Shown here one piece after another: positions 1-10,001 of a stretch of 64,000 nucleotides of DNA. Below the pieces are notes generated by a model. It did no database searches, was not told the DNA's origin, and saw nothing but the letters and a program-made list of their open reading frames with translations. The DNA lies in the NCBI RefSeq assembly GCF_012927445.1, contig NZ_JABBPD010000007.1:186001-250000 (forward strand), in the 5' to 3' direction. Position numbers and translations under genes: made by a program. The stretch is from Rhodoferax sp. (GTDB taxonomy: Bacteria; Pseudomonadota; Gammaproteobacteria; Burkholderiales; Burkholderiaceae_C). Position 1 is the stretch's first letter. The number at the start of each line of letters is the position of its first letter.

Positions 1-173
1 CACCAGAAGCGGCGCTGAAAGTCGCGCAACTCCGGCTCCAGCGTCATGCCGCACTTGGGGCAGTTACCGGGATGGTCCTGGCGCACCTCCGGGTGCATCG
101 GACAGGTGTAGACCGTGCCAGCCGCAGCGACCGGCGGCGGGGACTCAGCGGGTGGGGCTGGTTCGGCGGGCAT
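1..173 (-). CDS. Heavy-metal (copper) P-type ATPase or YHS/heavy-metal-binding-domain protein, N-terminal part only (runs off window start)
   Basis: Reverse translation gives MPAEPAPP...[39 protein letters not shown]; the CPMHPEV...CPKCGM motif is typical of the heavy-metal-binding domain in Cu P-type ATPases. Confidence 0.75.
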   Translation of the reverse strand, partial: MPAEPAPPAESPPPVAAAGTVYTCPMHPEVRQDHPGNCPKCGMTLEPELRDFQRRFW

Positions 174-200
174 GATGCACAGCCGTGGGGCGGCGGCCAG

Positions 201-650
201 TCAGGTCAGCGCGGCGCACACCCGCTGCAGCCGCTCACGCGCTTCCTGAGCCACCTTGGCCACCTCCGGGTTGTCGGTCATTTGCAGCATCGCGATCGGG
301 TCGATGAAGCCGACCGTCACCTGGCCGTCGGCATCCTGGCGCACCGCCACATTGCACGGCAGCAGCAGGCCGATGTCGGGCTCGGCCGTCAGCGCGCGAT
401 GCGCCAGCGGGGGGTTGCAGGCACCCAGGATGCGGTGCGCCGGCACATCGAGGCCCAACTTGTTTTTCATGGTGGCCTGCACGTCGATCTCGGTCAAAAT
501 GCCGAAACCTTCCGTCTTCAGTGCGGCACTCACCCGCTCGACAGACGCGGCGAAGTCGGTCTTGCCGAGCTGGGCGTGAAAGCCATAGGACGGGGTCCCG
601 CGCTTCGCATCGGCCTCGCGTGGGTGGGTCGTTGGGGCGTTAGGGTTCAT
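201..650 (-). CDS. DUF302 domain-containing protein
   Basis: 149 aa ORF; sequence pattern of the DUF302 family (GFGILTEIDVQATMKNKLG...ILGACNPPLAHRAL...LLPCNVAVRQ). Confidence 0.85.
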   Translation of the reverse strand: MNPNAPTTHPREADAKRGTPSYGFHAQLGKTDFAASVERVSAALKTEGFGILTEIDVQATMKNKLGLDVPAHRILGACNPPLAHRALTAEPDIGLLLPCNVAVRQDADGQVTVGFIDPIAMLQMTDNPEVAKVAQEARERLQRVCAALT

Positions 651-751
651 GGGTATTTCCTTTCAGGATGGTTAAGGGAGGGTCTGACGCAGGCACCACG
701 TCATGGAGGAGTTGGCCGTTTTATATTTCACTGAGTCTCGTGAGCCCCGCC

Positions 752-1192
752 TTATTTGGCCGGCTCGGCGGGCATCTGGTCCATCATCATTTTCATCATG
801 GTCTGCATCATCTCCATGCGCTTCTCCATCATCTGCTGACGCGCCCCCATGTCACCGGTCATGCCCGGCATGTCCTTCATTTCTTTCATGTCTTTCATAT
901 CGCCCATGCAAGGCATGGACATGCCCCCCATCATGTCCATGCCGTCCTGCATGGTTTTCTTGCGTTCGGCCATCAGCTTGCTGCGTTCTTGCGGGGTCTT
1001 GGCGTTCATCATTTTTTCGTGCATGTCGCGCATGGTCTTCATCTGCGCATCCATCCTGCCCATGGAGTCGGGTGCGGCCAGGCAACTGGCCGATGCAGCG
1101 CCCATCGGCCTTGGCGGCGCGGTGTTGCAGGCGACCAAGGCGCTGGCGGCGGTGACAGCAAAGGCAAGGGGAATGAATCGAAAATGGGTCAT
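752..1192 (-). CDS. Methionine-rich lipoprotein, probably periplasmic metal binding
   Basis: 146 aa ORF with lipobox-like signal (ALVAC) and about 34 Met by eye count. Confidence 0.7.
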   Translation of the reverse strand: MTHFRFIPLAFAVTAASALVACNTAPPRPMGAASASCLAAPDSMGRMDAQMKTMRDMHEKMMNAKTPQERSKLMAERKKTMQDGMDMMGGMSMPCMGDMKDMKEMKDMPGMTGDMGARQQMMEKRMEMMQTMMKMMMDQMPAEPAK

Positions 1193-1272
1193 GACAGTCT
1201 CCTGTGGGGTTAGCTAATGTTGGGCGTCAATTTACGCCTACTTCATGTTGATGTCTATGTCGCAGCAGGCAC

Positions 1273-1899
1273 TTAGCGGCTTGCCTGCGAGACTTCCGTC
1301 AGCTTGCCCTTCACAAGCTTGAAGTGGAACCTGGCGCTTACCGCTTGGGACCACAGGTCTTTGTCTTTCAACTCGCGTTGGAACGTCGGCACCTCCACGG
1401 TCACGGTGGCGGCATAGGTGCCATCACCCAGAAGCGCGCTGTTGGCTGAATAGTGCAGGCCGCTGTTGCCCCACATGGGCGGCAAAGGCAACGCGACAGT
1501 CTTGCCAGTTTCCTGGTGTGTCGCGGCAAAGTGGATGTTGGCGTAGGGAATGCGCGTCTTGGTTTTGGGGTCGGTCAGCTTTAACTCGACGTGGTAGCGC
1601 TCATCGGTATCAGGCACATGGGCGTCCCACAGGGGTGGATTGCCCATCTGCATCCACATCGGTTCGGAACCTTCCAGTTCCAATTGGAAAATCATGTTGC
1701 CGGTCGCAACACGGCCGATTAGAACCGCTTTTTTCAAAGGGTCGGCCGCAGCGGCCAGCCGTTTTATCTTGGGTTCAGCAAGTTGTGCCGCCGCGCTTTG
1801 CTGACTATGTGGTTGGCTTGGCGCAGGGATTTGGGCCCAGGAACCGGCACAGGCGGCCGCCAGAGCGAAGGTCAAGGCGGTGTAACGAAGAGGTGACAT
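1273..1899 (-). CDS. Periplasmic iron-transport-like protein (p19/Tp34-type)
   Basis: Signal peptide followed by MIFQLELEGSEPMWMQMGNPPLWDAHVPDTDERYHVELKL...IPYANIHF; Tp34/p19-like pattern. Confidence 0.5.
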   Translation of the reverse strand: MSPLRYTALTFALAAACAGSWAQIPAPSQPHSQQSAAAQLAEPKIKRLAAAADPLKKAVLIGRVATGNMIFQLELEGSEPMWMQMGNPPLWDAHVPDTDERYHVELKLTDPKTKTRIPYANIHFAATHQETGKTVALPLPPMWGNSGLHYSANSALLGDGTYAATVTVEVPTFQRELKDKDLWSQAVSARFHFKLVKGKLTEVSQASR

Positions 1900-2022
1900 G
1901 GTGAACTCCCAGTATGAAAGTCAGGGTGAAAGAACAAGGATTGGGCAAAAAGGATCGGACGCAAAACGCAGGCCCCCGGCTGCACGGATCAATCCGCGCA
2001 GCAGCACGTCAGTTCGAACGGG

Positions 2023-2454
2023 CTAAAGGGTCAGCCGCAGAAAGCGGATGAAGAGGGGTGGTTGCGACCCATCTGGATCACCGGGATCGGGGCGTTGAGA
2101 TGCGCGATCCGCCAGCAATGGCGCCACCGGCGGAAGCGATACCCGCACAAGGGCGACATCCAGGTGCGCAGGCGCATCCGCGGATGGTTTGACCACGCCC
2201 ATTTGCTCGGCCGCACAGAAATTCTGACAAGCCTTCTTCTCGGGTGATGAATCGTGCTCGTCGTCCATGACGTCCAGCCCAGAGACCGACATGGACGTGA
2301 CGCCGGTATCCTGGTGATTGAGGTGACCATGCCGGGCATGATCTTCTTGCACCAGACAGGCGTTGGCAAAGCCCGTGCCCAAAGCCAGCATCCAGACGAA
2401 CAGCATCACAAGGGCTGTGAATCGTATTCTGCGATGGCTCAAGAAAGGCTTCAT
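2023..2454 (-). CDS. Small exported/membrane protein, possible CopL-like metal-responsive protein
   Basis: 143 aa ORF with N-terminal hydrophobic segment, His-rich stretch and Cys pair; genomic context with copper genes. Confidence 0.4.
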   Translation of the reverse strand: MKPFLSHRRIRFTALVMLFVWMLALGTGFANACLVQEDHARHGHLNHQDTGVTSMSVSGLDVMDDEHDSSPEKKACQNFCAAEQMGVVKPSADAPAHLDVALVRVSLPPVAPLLADRASQRPDPGDPDGSQPPLFIRFLRLTL

Positions 2455-2610
2455 GATGGGGCGGCAGCCTAAAGCTAGACCGCATCCTTTAAATTAATCC
2501 AAAGGCGAAATTAACTCAGATCAGAATCTTTGGCAACCTTTTCCGTCATGGGTATTCACCTTGCGACGTCCGGGATGCACCAAAATACGGGAACAGCCAC
2601 CCTACTGCCC

Positions 2611-4701
2611 ATGAACAAAACATCTGCCCCACCGTCTGACCCCACGATCACCCAGGTATTGGGCGCCTGCCCGCACGACTGTCCGGACACCTGCTCGATG
2701 CTGACCACGGTGGTGGGCGGCATCGCCATCAAGGTGCAGGGCAACCCGGCCCATCCGCACACCGATGGCGCCTTGTGCACCAAGGTGTCGCGTTATACCG
2801 AGCGCAGCTACCACCCGGAGCGTCTGCTGCATCCGCTCAAACGCGTCGGCCCCAAGGGCGCGGGCCAGTTCGAGCGCGTGAGTTGGGAGGTCGCGCTGCA
2901 CGACATCGCCACCCGTCTGAAAACCATTGCCAGCCGCGGGCCGGACGCGGCGCAAGCCATCCTGCCCTACAGCTACGCCGGCACCATGGGGCTGGTGCAA
3001 GGCGACAGTATGTCGGCCCGCTTCTTCCATTGGTTGGGCGCCTCCTTGCTGGACCGCACCATCTGCTCGACCGCCGGGGGCGAGGGCTTGACCCAGACCC
3101 TGGGCGGCAAGGTCGGCATGCGGGTGGAGTTTTTTGCCGAAGCCAAACTGATCCTGATCTGGGGCAGCAACTCGATTACCAGCAACCTGCACTTCTGGCG
3201 CTATGCCCAGGTGGCCAAGCGCAATGGCGCCAAACTGGTCTGCATCGACCCGCGTTTGAGCGAAACCGCTGACAAATGCCACGAACACCTGGCCTTGCTG
3301 CCCGGCACCGACGGTGCCCTGGCGCTGGCGCTGATGCACGAGCTCATCACCCACGACTGGCTCGACCACGACTACCTGGCGCAGTACACGCTGGGCTGGG
3401 AGGGGCTGCGCAGCAGGGCTCTCCAATGGTCGCCCGAACGCGCCGCCTTGGTGTGCGGCCTGCTGCCGCAACAGATCCGCGCCCTGGCCCAGGACTACGG
3501 CGCCTGTGCGGCCAGCCGCGCGCCGGCGGCGATCCGCATGAACTACGGCTTGCAGCGCGTGCATGGCGGCGGCAACGCGGTGCGCCTGATTGCATCCTTG
3601 CCGGCGCTGATCGGCGCCTGGCGCCAGCGGGCTGGCGGGGTTCTGCTTTCCAGTTCAGGCCAATTTCCGGTAAACAAAGCTGCGCTGCAGCGGCCCGATC
3701 TGCTGGCCGGCCAAACGCCGCGCACGATCAACATGAGCACGATTGGCGACGACCTGCTGCGCCCGGCCAGCGCTGAATTCGGGCCAGCGATCGAGGCGCT
3801 GATCGTCTACAACAGCAACCCGGTGGCGATTGCCCCGGACTCGGCCAAGGTGGTGCAGGGCTTTGCCCGCGAAGACCTCTTCACCGTGGTGCTAGAGCAT
3901 TTTCAGACCGACACCGCCGACTACGCTGACTACCTGCTGCCAGCCACTACGCAGCTGGAGCATTGGGATGTGCATTCGAGTTACGGCCACACCGATGCCT
4001 TGCTGAATCGCCCGGCGATAACGCCGCTGGGTGAGGCCAAACCCAACACGCAAATTTTCCGGGAACTGGCCGCCCACATGGGCTTCACCGATCACTGCTT
4101 TGCCGATGACGACCAGGCGCTGTGCCGCCTGGCCTATGGCGAGGCGGTGGATTTTGACGTGCTGCTGGACAAGGGTTTTGCCACGCTGGATCTGGCACCG
4201 GCGCCGTTTGCCCACGGCAACTTTCCGACGCCCTCCGGCAAATGCGAGTTCTTCAGCGCGCGGCTGGCGGCGCAGGGGCTGGATGGCTTGCCCGACCATG
4301 TGCCGAACCATGAAGCGTTCAATTCATCCCCGCTCTATCCGCTGGCGATGATCTCGCCGCCGGCGCGCAATTTCCTGAATTCCAGTTTCGTCAACGTGAA
4401 GAGTTTGCGCGAGCTCGAAGGCGAGCCGCTGCTGGAAATGCACGCGACGGACGCTGCCGCGCGTGGCCTGCAAAGTGGCGACGGAGTGCGTGTTTTCAAC
4501 CAGCGCGGCGTTTATCGCTGCAAGGTAGCCATTTCCAAACGCGCCCGTCCCGGCGTGGTCAACGGGCTGGGCGTCTGGTGGCGCAAGCTCGGCCTGGATG
4601 GCACCAACGTGAACCAGGTCACCAGCCAAAAGCTGACCGACCTGGGCCGTGGCCCTACGTTTTACGATTGCCTGGTGCAGGTCGAGCAAGACACGCTTTA
4701 A
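2611..4701 (+). CDS. Molybdopterin oxidoreductase family protein
   Basis: ACPHDCPDTCSML Fe-S motif, PYSYAGTMGLVQGDSMSARFF, WGSNSITSNLHFW; start set at ATG 2611 inside ORF 2530-4701. Confidence 0.88.
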   Translation: MNKTSAPPSDPTITQVLGACPHDCPDTCSMLTTVVGGIAIKVQGNPAHPHTDGALCTKVSRYTERSYHPERLLHPLKRVGPKGAGQFERVSWEVALHDIATRLKTIASRGPDAAQAILPYSYAGTMGLVQGDSMSARFFHWLGASLLDRTICSTAGGEGLTQTLGGKVGMRVEFFAEAKLILIWGSNSITSNLHFWRYAQVAKRNGAKLVCIDPRLSETADKCHEHLALLPGTDGALALALMHELITHDWLDHDYLAQYTLGWEGLRSRALQWSPERAALVCGLLPQQIRALAQDYGACAASRAPAAIRMNYGLQRVHGGGNAVRLIASLPALIGAWRQRAGGVLLSSSGQFPVNKAALQRPDLLAGQTPRTINMSTIGDDLLRPASAEFGPAIEALIVYNSNPVAIAPDSAKVVQGFAREDLFTVVLEHFQTDTADYADYLLPATTQLEHWDVHSSYGHTDALLNRPAITPLGEAKPNTQIFRELAAHMGFTDHCFADDDQALCRLAYGEAVDFDVLLDKGFATLDLAPAPFAHGNFPTPSGKCEFFSARLAAQGLDGLPDHVPNHEAFNSSPLYPLAMISPPARNFLNSSFVNVKSLRELEGEPLLEMHATDAAARGLQSGDGVRVFNQRGVYRCKVAISKRARPGVVNGLGVWWRKLGLDGTNVNQVTSQKLTDLGRGPTFYDCLVQVEQDTL

Positions 4702-4706
4702 GCGTC

Positions 4707-5168
4707 TTACGCGCCAAAGCTCTCCGGCATCTGCACCGCCACCACCTCGCCGCGCGCGGTAGCGACACCGTCGACCAGCACCGTGGCTTCCACGATCACC
4801 TTGCGGCCCTTGATCTCCTTCACCCGGCCCCGAATTTCAAGCGTGCTCGCGATGGGGGTCGGTTTCAGGTAGTCGACGTGCAACGAACCGGTGACGAAGC
4901 GAAACGCAGGCAGCGTGTCCATGTCGCGGCCCTCGGCGCGGTACATGGCGGCCGCGGCCGTGCCGGTGCTGTGGCAGTCGATCAAGGAAGCAATCAAACC
5001 ACCGTAGGTAAAGCCGGGCACGGCCGTGTGCTGGGGCAGCGGCGTGAAGCGCGTGACGGTCTCCTCGCCATCCCAAAAAGTCTTGATCTGGTGGCCGTGC
5101 GCGTTCAGCCGGCCGCAGCCGTAACAATGCGCCAGATTTTCCGGGTAGTAGTCTTGAAAAGCTTTCAT
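4707..5168 (-). CDS. PaaI/hotdog-fold thioesterase
   Basis: MKAFQDYYPENLAHCYGCGRLNAHGHQIKTFWDG...GFTYGGLIASLIDCHSTGTA; hotdog thioesterase signature. Confidence 0.8.
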   Translation of the reverse strand: MKAFQDYYPENLAHCYGCGRLNAHGHQIKTFWDGEETVTRFTPLPQHTAVPGFTYGGLIASLIDCHSTGTAAAAMYRAEGRDMDTLPAFRFVTGSLHVDYLKPTPIASTLEIRGRVKEIKGRKVIVEATVLVDGVATARGEVVAVQMPESFGA

Positions 5169-5235
5169 GGATTCTTTCAGGGTTAAAAATGTGGAGCGCC
5201 TTTGTTGCGCGACCCGGTGGGACGGGCCCAAGCAA

Positions 5236-6042
5236 TCAGGACACAACCCAGCCAGCCGCTCTGGCCAGCATCAATGCCGCCACCCCCAAGCTGAACCAGG
5301 CAAACGCCTGTTGCAGACGGGCGGCGTTGAGCTTGCCGGCCAGCTGGCGTCCCAGCAGCAAGGCCAACACGGCGCCCAAGGCGAACGGCAGCGCCACCGC
5401 CCAGGGCAGCGAGCCGTGCCAGGCCGCGGCGGAAACCCCGCTCAGGGAAACCAGGGCAATCACCGCCAGCGACGTCACCTGAACACTGCGCATGTCCAGA
5501 TCGGTGTACCGCGTCAGCGCCGGGACGATGACAAAACCGCCACCGACGCCGAGCAAGCCGCTGAGCAGTCCCGAGATCAGGCCGGTGCCAGCCAGCGCGC
5601 GGGCGCACGGCAGCGTCCAGGTCAGGCGTTGATCCGCATGGCTCACATGGCAGGGCACGGCCACCGGGCTTTGTCGGCTCGGCGGCGGGCGTTTGAGCAT
5701 GCGCCACGCGGTGTAAATCAGCACCAGGGCGAAGGCGGCCAGCAACGGCCGGTTCGGCAGCCGCTGTGCCATGAAGACGCCCAGCGGCGCCACCAGCATG
5801 CCGGCCACCCCGATCAAGCCGGCGGCGCGGTAGCGCACGATGCGCTGGCGCAGTCCCAGCGTCGCACCTAAAGCGGCGGCCAGGCCGACCGCCACCAAAC
5901 CCACCGGCGCCGCTTGTTGCACCGGCAGGTGCAGGCCAAATACCAGCAGCGGGATCGCCAGTACGCCGCCGCCGGCGCCGGTCAGGGCCAGCATGGCGCC
6001 AATGATGGCACCGAGTGCAATCGCCAGGGTCATGGGTTCCAT
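5236..6042 (-). CDS. Sulfite exporter TauE/SafE family protein
   Basis: Hydrophobic protein starting MEPMTLAIALGAIIGAMLALTGAGGGVLAIPLLVF...GLLSGLLGVGGGFVIVPAL. Confidence 0.85.
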   Translation of the reverse strand: MEPMTLAIALGAIIGAMLALTGAGGGVLAIPLLVFGLHLPVQQAAPVGLVAVGLAAALGATLGLRQRIVRYRAAGLIGVAGMLVAPLGVFMAQRLPNRPLLAAFALVLIYTAWRMLKRPPPSRQSPVAVPCHVSHADQRLTWTLPCARALAGTGLISGLLSGLLGVGGGFVIVPALTRYTDLDMRSVQVTSLAVIALVSLSGVSAAAWHGSLPWAVALPFALGAVLALLLGRQLAGKLNAARLQQAFAWFSLGVAALMLARAAGWVVS

Positions 6043-6052
6043 CGGTGGGCGC

Positions 6053-6913
6053 TCAGAGGACGTTGATTGGAATCTTGAGGTAGCGCACGCCGTTGTCTTC
6101 CGGCGGCGGCAGTTGGCCCGCCCGCACATTGACCTGCACGGAAGGCAACAGCAGCCGCGGCATTGCCAGGATTTTGTCGCGCGCCGTGCGCATGCTGACA
6201 AACTCGGCTTGCGTGATGCCGTCATGCACATGGATGTTTTTTTCGCGCTCCTGCCGCACGGTGGTGACCCATGCCGGTGCGCGTCCCGCCGGGGGATAGT
6301 CGTGGCACAGATGGAGTTGTGTCTCGGGCGCGAGGGCCAGCACCTTGTGGATTGAGCGGTACAGGGTGGCGGCGTCGCCGCCGGGAAAGTCGCAGCGTGC
6401 CGAGCCGTAGTCGGGCATGAACAGCGTGTCGCCGATAAACGCATGCTGGCCCACCACGTAGGTCAGACAGGCCGGGGTGTGGCCCGGCGTGTGCATGACG
6501 CGGACGTCGAGGGCCCCGATTTGGAACAACTCACCGTCCTCAAACAGGTGATCAAACTCAGCGCCTTCGGTGTTCATGTCCGGGGCATTGAAGAGCTTCT
6601 TGAATACCGCCTGGACGTCGCAAATATGGCGCCCGATGCCCATTTTTCCACCCAGTTGCGCCTTGAGATAAGGCGCGGCCGACAAGTGATCGGCGTGGGC
6701 GTGCGTCTCCAGCAGCCATGCCACCGTCAGCCCCGCTTGCCGGACATGCTCGATGACTTTGTCAGCGCTGGCGTGTGAAGTACGACCCGACTTCGGATCG
6801 TAGTCCAGCACACTGTCGATGATGGCCGCACGGCGCGTCACCGGGTCGGACACGATGTGCGTGACAGTGGCCGTGTCGAGATCAAAGAAGGATTGGATGG
6901 TGGGTTCTTGCAT
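6053..6913 (-). CDS. MBL-fold metallo-hydrolase (persulfide dioxygenase/Blh-like)
   Basis: ETHAHADHLSAAPYLK, HTPGHTPACLTYV, GDTLFMPDYGSARCDFPGGDA motifs. Confidence 0.85.
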   Translation of the reverse strand: MQEPTIQSFFDLDTATVTHIVSDPVTRRAAIIDSVLDYDPKSGRTSHASADKVIEHVRQAGLTVAWLLETHAHADHLSAAPYLKAQLGGKMGIGRHICDVQAVFKKLFNAPDMNTEGAEFDHLFEDGELFQIGALDVRVMHTPGHTPACLTYVVGQHAFIGDTLFMPDYGSARCDFPGGDAATLYRSIHKVLALAPETQLHLCHDYPPAGRAPAWVTTVRQEREKNIHVHDGITQAEFVSMRTARDKILAMPRLLLPSVQVNVRAGQLPPPEDNGVRYLKIPINVL

Positions 6914-6938
6914 GGGGTGGTTCGGCGGGCGGCTCGTG

Positions 6939-7319
6939 TTAGCCGAAGGTCGGCACGCTGGGTTTCACGACCGGTTTGCCGGCACCCGACCAGGCGTCAA
7001 ACCCGCCGCTGATGGACTGGACCTGCAGATAGCCCATCTCATGCAGCGCGCAGGCCGCCAGTGCGGCGCGGCCGCTGGTCTTGCAGTACAACACGATCTT
7101 GAGGTCGCGCGAGCTGAGTTCCGGGGCGTTGCTGAGCTTGAATTCCAGCATGCCACGCGAGGCATGAATGGCGCCGGGCAGGTGGCCCGCGCCGTACTCG
7201 TCGGCCTCGCGCACGTCGAGCAACACATCGGCCTCACGAATGGCCTGGTCGGCATCCGCAAGAGAGACTTCCTGAATGCGTGACTTGGCAGCGGTAACGA
7301 GGTCGTGAACAGTTTTCAT
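6939..7319 (-). CDS. Rhodanese-like domain protein
   Basis: LLDVREADEYGAGHLPGAIHASRG...IVLYCKTSGRAALAA; CxxxxR active-site loop. Confidence 0.88.
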   Translation of the reverse strand: MKTVHDLVTAAKSRIQEVSLADADQAIREADVLLDVREADEYGAGHLPGAIHASRGMLEFKLSNAPELSSRDLKIVLYCKTSGRAALAACALHEMGYLQVQSISGGFDAWSGAGKPVVKPSVPTFG

Positions 7320-7441
7320 CGGAGCTTCTTTCTGATTCAGGTTAAAACAATAGCCACCACACGGGTGGTTTGCCGGCTATATTTTCGGTTTTTGGCGCAG
7401 GCACGATCACCACTTGACCCGGGCATTCATGGGGTGGGCGC

Positions 7442-8206
7442 TTAAGCGACCCAACCCCATTTTTTGAAAATCGCTGCACCAGCGGGGGATGCTAAGAAAT
7501 CAACGAATTCCTGGGCTGTGGCTTTCGTCTTGCCCAGCGTCGTCAAGACAACCCCCGTATCACGGAAAACGGCATACTCAGGTTCAATGCGAACAACATC
7601 CGCCAAGCTGGGGTTGGCTACTTGCCAAATATTCCAAATGAGCCACACGTCTATCTCGGGCTTGTCAATCCATTGCTGACGCGCTTCAGCGCTGTTTTTG
7701 GCGTAACCCACAATATTTTTACGCATGTTCTTGACGGTATTGATGTTGCCCTTGCGCCCGGCCATATCTTCCCAAACACCGTTTTGCCCTGCGCCGTTGA
7801 CCACTAAAATTTTCACGCCCGGCTTAAGCAAGCTGTTAACACCGGTGATTTTTTGGGGGTTGCCTGGTCGGACCAGAATGGACAGGGGTCTGAGGTACAA
7901 GGGCTGTACCTCCGTATGTGAGATGCTGCCGCCCAAGGCTTGAACAAAGTCGGTCATCATGGTTTCTGAACCACTGTAGATGATGTCAGCATCATTTTTT
8001 GCCTTGTCCACCCATTGCGGTGTAGGGCCAGCCGTGACTTCAATCTTGACCCCCGTTTTCTTTTCAAACGCAGCGGCAGCCTCTTTCATGGCCGGCGCTG
8101 GACCGCCCGGACCATAGACGCGCAATGCGTCTTGTGCGTGTGCTGTGGTGATGGCGGCAAAAGCGCAGATCAAAACAGGAAAAATAGCTTTCGAAAATAA
8201 TTTCAT
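7442..8206 (-). CDS. Extracellular substrate-binding protein (ModA/PBP type II-like)
   Basis: Signal peptide + LRVYGPGGPAPAMKEAAAAFEKKTGVKIEVTAGPTPQW...DADIIYSGSETMMTDFV. Confidence 0.75.
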   Translation of the reverse strand: MKLFSKAIFPVLICAFAAITTAHAQDALRVYGPGGPAPAMKEAAAAFEKKTGVKIEVTAGPTPQWVDKAKNDADIIYSGSETMMTDFVQALGGSISHTEVQPLYLRPLSILVRPGNPQKITGVNSLLKPGVKILVVNGAGQNGVWEDMAGRKGNINTVKNMRKNIVGYAKNSAEARQQWIDKPEIDVWLIWNIWQVANPSLADVVRIEPEYAVFRDTGVVLTTLGKTKATAQEFVDFLASPAGAAIFKKWGWVA

Positions 8207-8309
8207 GGTTTCACTTTTTCAGTCAATGACTGATGTTTACAAGATGTATACGACCCGTCTTGATGGTCAAAAGAGACCCCCGGCGGAAAGCAAAGGGTCG
8301 ACAAATTAA

Positions 8310-8954
8310 TTACAGCGATTTGGTCGAGTAGTACCAGTCCGTCGTGTCGTAGCCTTCAGTGAGGCGCTTGTCGGCGGCCGCTGCGGTCTTGGGTGGTGGC
8401 ACGATCACGGGGCAGCCTGGCGTCCAGTTTTCAGGTGTGGCTACGCCGTTGGCATCAGACGTCTGCATGGCGGTCAGCAGGCGCACGAACTCGTCAATAC
8501 TGCGGCCATTGCTCATGGGGTAGTACACCATGGCACGCAAAATACCTTTGGGGTCAATGAAGAACGTTGCGCGCACGGCCTGCGTGTCGGCGGCGCCCGG
8601 GTGGATCATGCCGTAGGCGCGGGCCACATCCATCTTGATGTCTTCAATGATCGGGAATGGAATGTCAACGCCAAATTTTTCCTTGATATTGCGCGTCCAT
8701 GCCAAGTGTGAAAACAGGCTGTCAATCGACAGGCCGAGCAACTCGCAACCCATCTCGGTGAACTTGGGTGCGGCCTTGGCAAACCCGATGAACTCCGTGG
8801 TGCAGACGGGTGTGAAATCGGCGGGATGCGAGAAAAGAATCAGCCACTTTCCCTTGTAGTCGGCGAGCGTGCGGTCGCCATGCGTGGTCTTGACATTGAA
8901 GTCAGGCGCCTGCTCGTTGAGATGGGGGAAGCTGACTTGTTGAACATTTTCCAT
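8310..8954 (-). CDS. Peroxiredoxin (AhpC/Prx6-like)
   Basis: ILFSHPADFTPVCTTEFIGFAK active-site motif; FPIIEDIKMDVARAYGMIHPG. Confidence 0.93.
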   Translation of the reverse strand: MENVQQVSFPHLNEQAPDFNVKTTHGDRTLADYKGKWLILFSHPADFTPVCTTEFIGFAKAAPKFTEMGCELLGLSIDSLFSHLAWTRNIKEKFGVDIPFPIIEDIKMDVARAYGMIHPGAADTQAVRATFFIDPKGILRAMVYYPMSNGRSIDEFVRLLTAMQTSDANGVATPENWTPGCPVIVPPPKTAAAADKRLTEGYDTTDWYYSTKSL

Positions 8955-9071
8955 AACTAACTCCTTGGGTAAAACTCATTTAACTGAGACTGTCACTTTC
9001 GACACCTGAATATTAAGCGCTTGCTTATATTTAATCCAATGCATTGCGGTAATCCTCACGATAGCTAATGC

Positions 9072-10001
9072 TTATCGACTTTCTAAAATTGATTGCGATG
9101 GATCAACAGCGTGCACAGCGGCGTCCTGTAGCGGGGCTGAAACCGCCTGCTGCAAAAAGCCAATGACCTGCGGCAGATGTTCCTCCATGGCCTGACCGGA
9201 ATCGTGCCCGCCCTTCATTGCAATGCGGCGCACCTGCCCCGGTCGCCCCGCCGCCAGCAGGCGTCGGGCGTCGTCGAAGGGCACGGTCGCATCGTCTGTC
9301 CCGTGCACCAGCAGCACCGGGCAATGCGCCCGTGCCATGCTGTGCAGCGGGGCAATGTCGTCAAAGCGCGCGCCAATGACGCGCTGCACATGGCGCAGCA
9401 CGTACCAGCCCAGCACCGGGTAAGGGATGCGGGCGGCCCCCAGAAAACGACGCATGACCTCACGCGGATGCGCAAAGGCGCTCAGGCTAACCACCGCGCG
9501 CAGGTCGGGGCGCCGTGTCGCGCTGAGCAACGCCGCCCCGGCACCCACGGAGTGGCCGATCACGGCCAGGCGGCGGCCATCCACGCAGGACTGCCGTTGC
9601 AGCCAGTCCATGCCGGCTTCAATGTCTTCGGCAAAGCGGGGCAAGGAGGTGAAGGCTTCGCCATCACTGTCGCCATGGCAACGGGCATCGACCAGCAGCA
9701 CGGCAAAGCCTGCCGCGTGCAGCGGCGCGGCGGCGGGCAACATCAGGCTGGCATTGGCGCCCCACCCGTGCATGACCACCACTGCCGGGGCCGGGGCCCC
9801 ACCGGGCGCAGGGACAAACCAGGCAAACAACGTTTTTCCGCCCGCCGAAGGCAGCCGCACGGACTGCGCCACCAGCCCCCATGCCGCCGGGCTGTCCTGA
9901 TGCGGGAGCCGCGGCGCGCGCAGCCCGCGCAAGATCAGGGCATGCACCCCGGCGCGACCAGCCCATACACCGGCCAAGGCCAGCGCGCCTGCCAGCAGCA
10001 T
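9072..10001 (-). CDS. Alpha/beta hydrolase
   Basis: VVMHGWGANASLML...AVIGHSVGAGAALLSA (GHSVG nucleophile elbow)...LLVHGTDDATVPFDDARRL. Confidence 0.85.
   Translation of the reverse strand: MLLAGALALAGVWAGRAGVHALILRGLRAPRLPHQDSPAAWGLVAQSVRLPSAGGKTLFAWFVPAPGGAPAPAVVVMHGWGANASLMLPAAAPLHAAGFAVLLVDARCHGDSDGEAFTSLPRFAEDIEAGMDWLQRQSCVDGRRLAVIGHSVGAGAALLSATRRPDLRAVVSLSAFAHPREVMRRFLGAARIPYPVLGWYVLRHVQRVIGARFDDIAPLHSMARAHCPVLLVHGTDDATVPFDDARRLLAAGRPGQVRRIAMKGGHDSGQAMEEHLPQVIGFLQQAVSAPLQDAAVHAVDPSQSILESR

Noticed and set aside
668-1213. His-rich plus-strand ORF
   Set aside because: Its His runs are the antisense reading of ATG codons in the Met-rich lipoprotein gene.
7345-7385. Imperfect hairpin ATAGCC-CACCACACGGGTGG-...GGCTAT downstream of the substrate-binding protein
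   Set aside because: Most likely an ordinary terminator-like structure; no riboswitch-like conservation can be judged.
9058-9076. CGATA-N9-TATCG inverted repeat near the end of the hydrolase gene
   Set aside because: Short arms at a gene end; considered as an OxyR-like site but spacing does not fit and it lies beyond the peroxiredoxin promoter.
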